This document shows positions 61,111-64,000 of a stretch of 64,000 nucleotides of DNA, piece by piece. The stretch is from Hedera helix (Eukaryota; Streptophyta; Magnoliopsida; Apiales; Araliaceae). The notes beneath the pieces were generated by a model that searched no databases, was not told the DNA's origin, and worked only from the letters and a program-made list of their open reading frames with translations. The position numbers were made by a program, and so were the translations under genes. How positions within the stretch are numbered: position 1 is the first letter of the stretch; the number at the start of each line of letters is the position of its first letter. The stretch lies in NCBI GenBank assembly GCA_947179155.2, contig OX359273.1, positions 44,022,023 to 44,086,022 on the forward strand, in the 5' to 3' direction.

Positions 61111-61495
61111 TTTTTACCCACAAAATACCCATTCATATCTTTCTTTTTCTTCTTGTGTCCATCTTTAGCATCACCACATCATCTTCGAATCGGAGGGTTT
61201 TGTTGGGTCTTCAACAAGACCCTGATATATCATTTGTCGGGCTCAGAAGAGGGATTTTCAGAGGAGGGGTCAACTTCGAATCAGAGGGTTTCGCTTAGGT
61301 CTTTTGAGGATTGGATTAGAAGGTCGAGGTTTCGCATTTTCTTGTGGGGTCTCCATTCGTTGGGTTTTGGTAGGATTATGAGGGTCTTAGATTGGGAAAT
61401 TTGATCTTTGGAAGGGTCGAATTCAGTGAGGAATTCTTTGTCGGGTTATGATGGGGTTTTATCATCGATTTTAAATTCCTGTGTAGGTTTAAGGG

Positions 61496-62090
61496 TTGTC
61501 TTCTTGGATGAGTTCTTTGAGGATGAGAGAGCAAACGATACTCCTTTCATGGCGGGGTATGTAGAGAGAGAAAGAGATGGTTTGGCAAATATCAGAAGCA
61601 GCCTATTTCACATAATTAATAATTTTATTTTTTATTCCATCTTGGAATTCTTTTTGCAAGTTATGAAGATCTGGGTTTCTTTTATACTGATTTTTTCAAA
61701 TCTACAATTATGCAGATATGTTTCCCTTTTTTTGATCTATAGATGTTTTTCCCTTTTTATGAAGATTGATGAAGATAAACAATGTTGTGGTTGTCTTCTT
61801 GGATGAGTTCTTTGAGGATGAGAGAGCAAACGATACTTCTTTCATGGCGGGGTGTGTACAGAGAGAAAGAAATGGTTTGGCAAAGATTAGAAGCAACCTG
61901 TTTCACATAATTAATAATTTTATTTTTTATTCCATCTTGGAATTCTTTTTTGCAATTTATGAAGACCTGGGTTTCTTTTTTAGTGATTTTTTCATATCTA
62001 TAATTATGCAAATTTGTTTCCTCCTTTTCGATCTGTAGATGTTTTTCCCCTTTTTATGGAGATTGAAGAAGATAAACAATGTTGTGGTTG
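61496..62090. repeat. Tandem duplication with 295-bp period
   Basis: Two copies starting TTGTCTTCTTGGATGAGTTC at 61496 and 61791 and ending in AACAATGTTGTGGTTG. The copies are about 90% identical by eye. Both contain an open stretch (F-L-D-E-F-F-E-D-E-R-A-N-D) that is conserved between the copies, but I see no known domain. Confidence 0.85.
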
Positions 62091-62429
62091 AATCTAGTAG
62101 AAGAAATAATTAGAGAAGAAAACCAAAAAAAATTATTTCACTACATATTAATGTGATAATTACCTAAAAAATAAGTCTAAAAAGAAATAATTACTTACAT
62201 AAAATATAGCACAATTGATATATATTACAAACACAACAAAGTTAAAAGACATTTTTGCCTTTGAAAAAGTGGAACGGATCAATTTAAGTTTGGGTTCCTT
62301 CTTAAATTGGGTAAAAGGAACAAAAATGACAAAAAATGTCACTTGGAGGATTAAATTAACAAAAAAAATACTTTGATGGTGACTTTAAAATGCATGACAA
62401 CTTGGAAGGACAAAAGTGACATTCTGCCT

Positions 62430-62987
62430 AATTACAATTATAAAATACTGACTAATGCTCCATAATTAAACCAATAATCTAAATGCAATGATATTCTAGT
62501 ATATGTATATAGTGAAGATACCAAATATAAAGGCTTTCATAACTGTATTTGAAAATTTCTTTTTGATCAGTTTTTCCTTTTATCTCCGTTTGTACTTTAG
62601 TTTGTTGCGTGTCTAGACTAATTTTTAGTTACATGGTTATTGATGATAAGATTTCCTTAATATATAATTTATGAGAAACTATTAAATCAAATTCTGCGTA
62701 TGTCAAACGTAGTTCCCCACTAGGATAGATGTAATAACACAATTCTTGGCTAAGCTCATTAATTCCTTCTTTTGTTACTTTCTTCATGTCTCATCTGCAC
62801 AATTGTCTACACGAAAGTGTTCGTTTCTCCTTTAGATGACTAAATTGCAAGATTAAAGTTCATATATAATTATATAAATTGTGAAAGATTACATTGTTCT
62901 TTAACTTAATTAAGATATATAAAACTTAGGGCTACGAATGAACTGAACTGATTCGTGAACATGTTCGGTTCAGCTCTATTCTACTTA
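62430..62987. other. Spacer
   Basis: AT-rich, no gene or repeat signature recognised. Confidence 0.55.
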
Positions 62988-62992
62988 ATTAT

Positions 62993-63679
62993 TGTGAGAC
63001 CATGAATAAAATTAGGGTTCACATTAAATGACCATAAATAAAATTAGGGTTCACATTGAATGATTTGATAGCCTTAAAAAAATATAATTTAAAGAGGTGT
63101 TGTCATGAGTCCCGAGGCAGAAGACTCATGGGAACAACTCGTGTTTGGGAATCGGTTGAGGGATTGGATTGGTGGCTAGAAGAATTGGATGATTTGGGTA
63201 TTACTTGGGTAACCAGGGGTATTCCATGAATTTTCTTATCATTAAGGGCATTCTTGGAATTTCCCCTTTTTTGACATGTGCCTAGCACATGTCATGAATC
63301 CTATAAATACTCCTTCACTTAACAAGTGAAGGGGACTTTTTTTGAACACTTGAGAATTCTAGCCATTGAAACTATCTCTCTCTCTCTCGAAACAAGGAGA
63401 AGTTGGAAGGAATCGAGAATTTGTGATCGACTAATCATCGAGTGAACGAAAGTGTTGGCTTGCCTATCTTGAGTTCACTCGAAACACCTGTCACGGCTCT
63501 TGGACACCAGCGGTTACGCCGTGATCCTGAGAGTTCTGCCACGTGTTGCTTTGGTAGTTGCTCACCAGTTCTTCTCCCCTCTCCAATCTTTCAATCGATT
63601 CTGTATCTTTTGCAGATTTCTCGCCTCCACATAACTACGAACCTTAACCCTAGCAAGGTACGTAATTTCTGTGCCTACA
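62993..63679 (+). repeat. 5' LTR of an LTR retrotransposon leaving the right edge
   Basis: Starts TGTGAGACCATGAATAAAAT and ends TTTCTGTGCCTACA. It is homologous to the solo LTR at 55113-56176 but about 377 bp shorter, with most of the missing sequence lying between the first ~105 bp and TGTTGTCATGAGTCCCGAG at 63098. The preceding five bases are ATTAT (62988-62992), the expected TSD. Confidence 0.85.
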
Positions 63680-64000
63680 TTATTTTGGCGACTCTGCTGG
63701 GGAGGTGAGAATTGGTGAAGGGTATATCCACGATTCAGAGTGGGAGAACCAGAGGAAAAGATTCACCGATTACGAGCAGCACTTCACCGCAAATGGCTGA
63801 TCAACAACTCGCGAGTGCCAAGGCAATAAACACGGGAATATAAAGTGAGGAAGCGATAAGAGAACAAAATACCATGGAAGCCATGCAGTGGGAGATGATG
63901 AAGGATTTGTTGAAAGAGACTCGTGAAGGGCAAGAAATGATGATGTCCATAATTTTGAAAATGCAAAAACAACAGGAGGAGATGGTGAGTTTTCGCCAAC
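63680..64000 (+). pseudogene. Leader and gag start of the right-edge retrotransposon, partial
   Basis: After the PBS, a first frame (ATG 63793, M-A-D-Q-Q-L-A-S-A-K) meets UAA after 16 codons. A second frame from ATG 63874 (M-E-A-M-Q-W-E-M-M-K-D-L-L) is open to the edge with a Met/Glu/Gln/Lys-rich coiled-coil look typical of gag N-termini. The short first frame suggests an indel separating the true start from the rest. Too short to classify. Confidence 0.5.
63685..63703 (+). other. Primer-binding-site-like sequence
   Basis: TTGGCGACTCTGCTGGGGA five bases after the LTR end. This form is common in plant Ty3/gypsy Tat-group elements; the tRNA was not checked. Confidence 0.65.

Larger units (their letters stand above)
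59891..62429. mobile_element. TIR element of 2.54 kb (Mutator-like or large MITE)
   Basis: About 170-bp terminal inverted repeats. The left starts AGGCAGAATGTCACTTTTGTC and the right, inverted, starts AGGCAGAATGTCACTTTTGTC as well; both run on through TTTAATCC and AAGTGAYATTTTTTGTCATTTTTGTTCC-type sequence. Flanks AATTAGA and AATTACA could be an imperfect 7-bp TSD. It contains a nested hAT MITE (60285-61110) and a 295-bp tandem duplication (61496-62090). No transposase is seen. Confidence 0.78.

Noticed and set aside
61072..61806. ORFs at 61072-61404 and 61408-61806 as a gene
   Set aside because: Inside a TIR element, overlapping a hAT MITE end and a tandem duplication; no known domain.

Overview
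This is a window of a flowering-plant nuclear genome, almost certainly a eudicot. The evidence is four plant-type genes or gene relics with GT-AG introns (a HAIKU1-like VQ protein, a plastid-type CPBP/CAAX-protease protein, a SUPERMAN-type C2H2 factor and a BOU-type mitochondrial carrier), very AT-rich spacers, and plant lineages of LTR retrotransposons, Helitrons, CACTA, hAT and Stowaway elements. No bacterial, organellar, tRNA, rRNA or CRISPR signal was seen. The species was not identified.

Region 1-30 kb is a transposon graveyard that can be resolved by target-site duplications (TSDs). (a) 1-7740, minus strand: the 5' part of a Ty3/gypsy element with a 3.9-kb LTR, an iMet primer-binding site, an extra 285-codon coiled-coil ORF ahead of gag, and a gag-protease-RT frame without a stop up to the window edge. 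(b) 7942-9066: a Helitron-like element filled with trinucleotide microsatellites. (c) 9123-12071: a solo LTR with TSD ACATA. (d) 12379-16930: a 4.55-kb solo LTR with TSD ATAAT, related at its ends to (a). (e) 17514-29822: an old small LTR element (TSD AAAAG, LTRs roughly 13% diverged) split by (f) 18891-28925, a 10.0-kb chromovirus-like Ty3/gypsy element (TSD TATGA). The two 3256-bp LTRs of (f) differ at only seven sites by my reading, yet the element has lost most of its RT and recognisable gag.

Region 31-47 kb is the gene-rich part. It holds a RING-H2 pseudogene (31.1 kb, +), an IKU1-like VQ-motif gene (32.7-33.7 kb, +), a four-exon gene of unknown function encoding 191 aa (36.7-38.0 kb, -), a BOU-like mitochondrial carrier with a frameshift and two altered carrier signatures (38.9-40.0 kb, -), a second microsatellite Helitron (42.6 kb) and a nine-exon CPBP-family gene encoding 370 aa (43.4-47.2 kb, +).

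Region 47-64 kb holds a CACTA-like non-autonomous element (48.1-51.9 kb), a long-TIR MITE (54.2-55.0 kb), a solo LTR (55.1-56.2 kb, TSD AAATG), an intronless SUPERMAN-type C2H2 repressor gene (57.8-58.5 kb, -), a 2.5-kb TIR element with a nested hAT MITE (59.9-62.4 kb), and the 5' LTR and start of another LTR element running off the right edge (from 63.0 kb).

The genes do not form a pathway or operon. The most unusual signals are three: the shared architecture of the two giant LTRs, in which a cluster of GC-rich palindromes is followed by an array of AT hairpins with 4-nt loops; the extra coiled-coil ORF before gag; and the very young but RT-less nested element.
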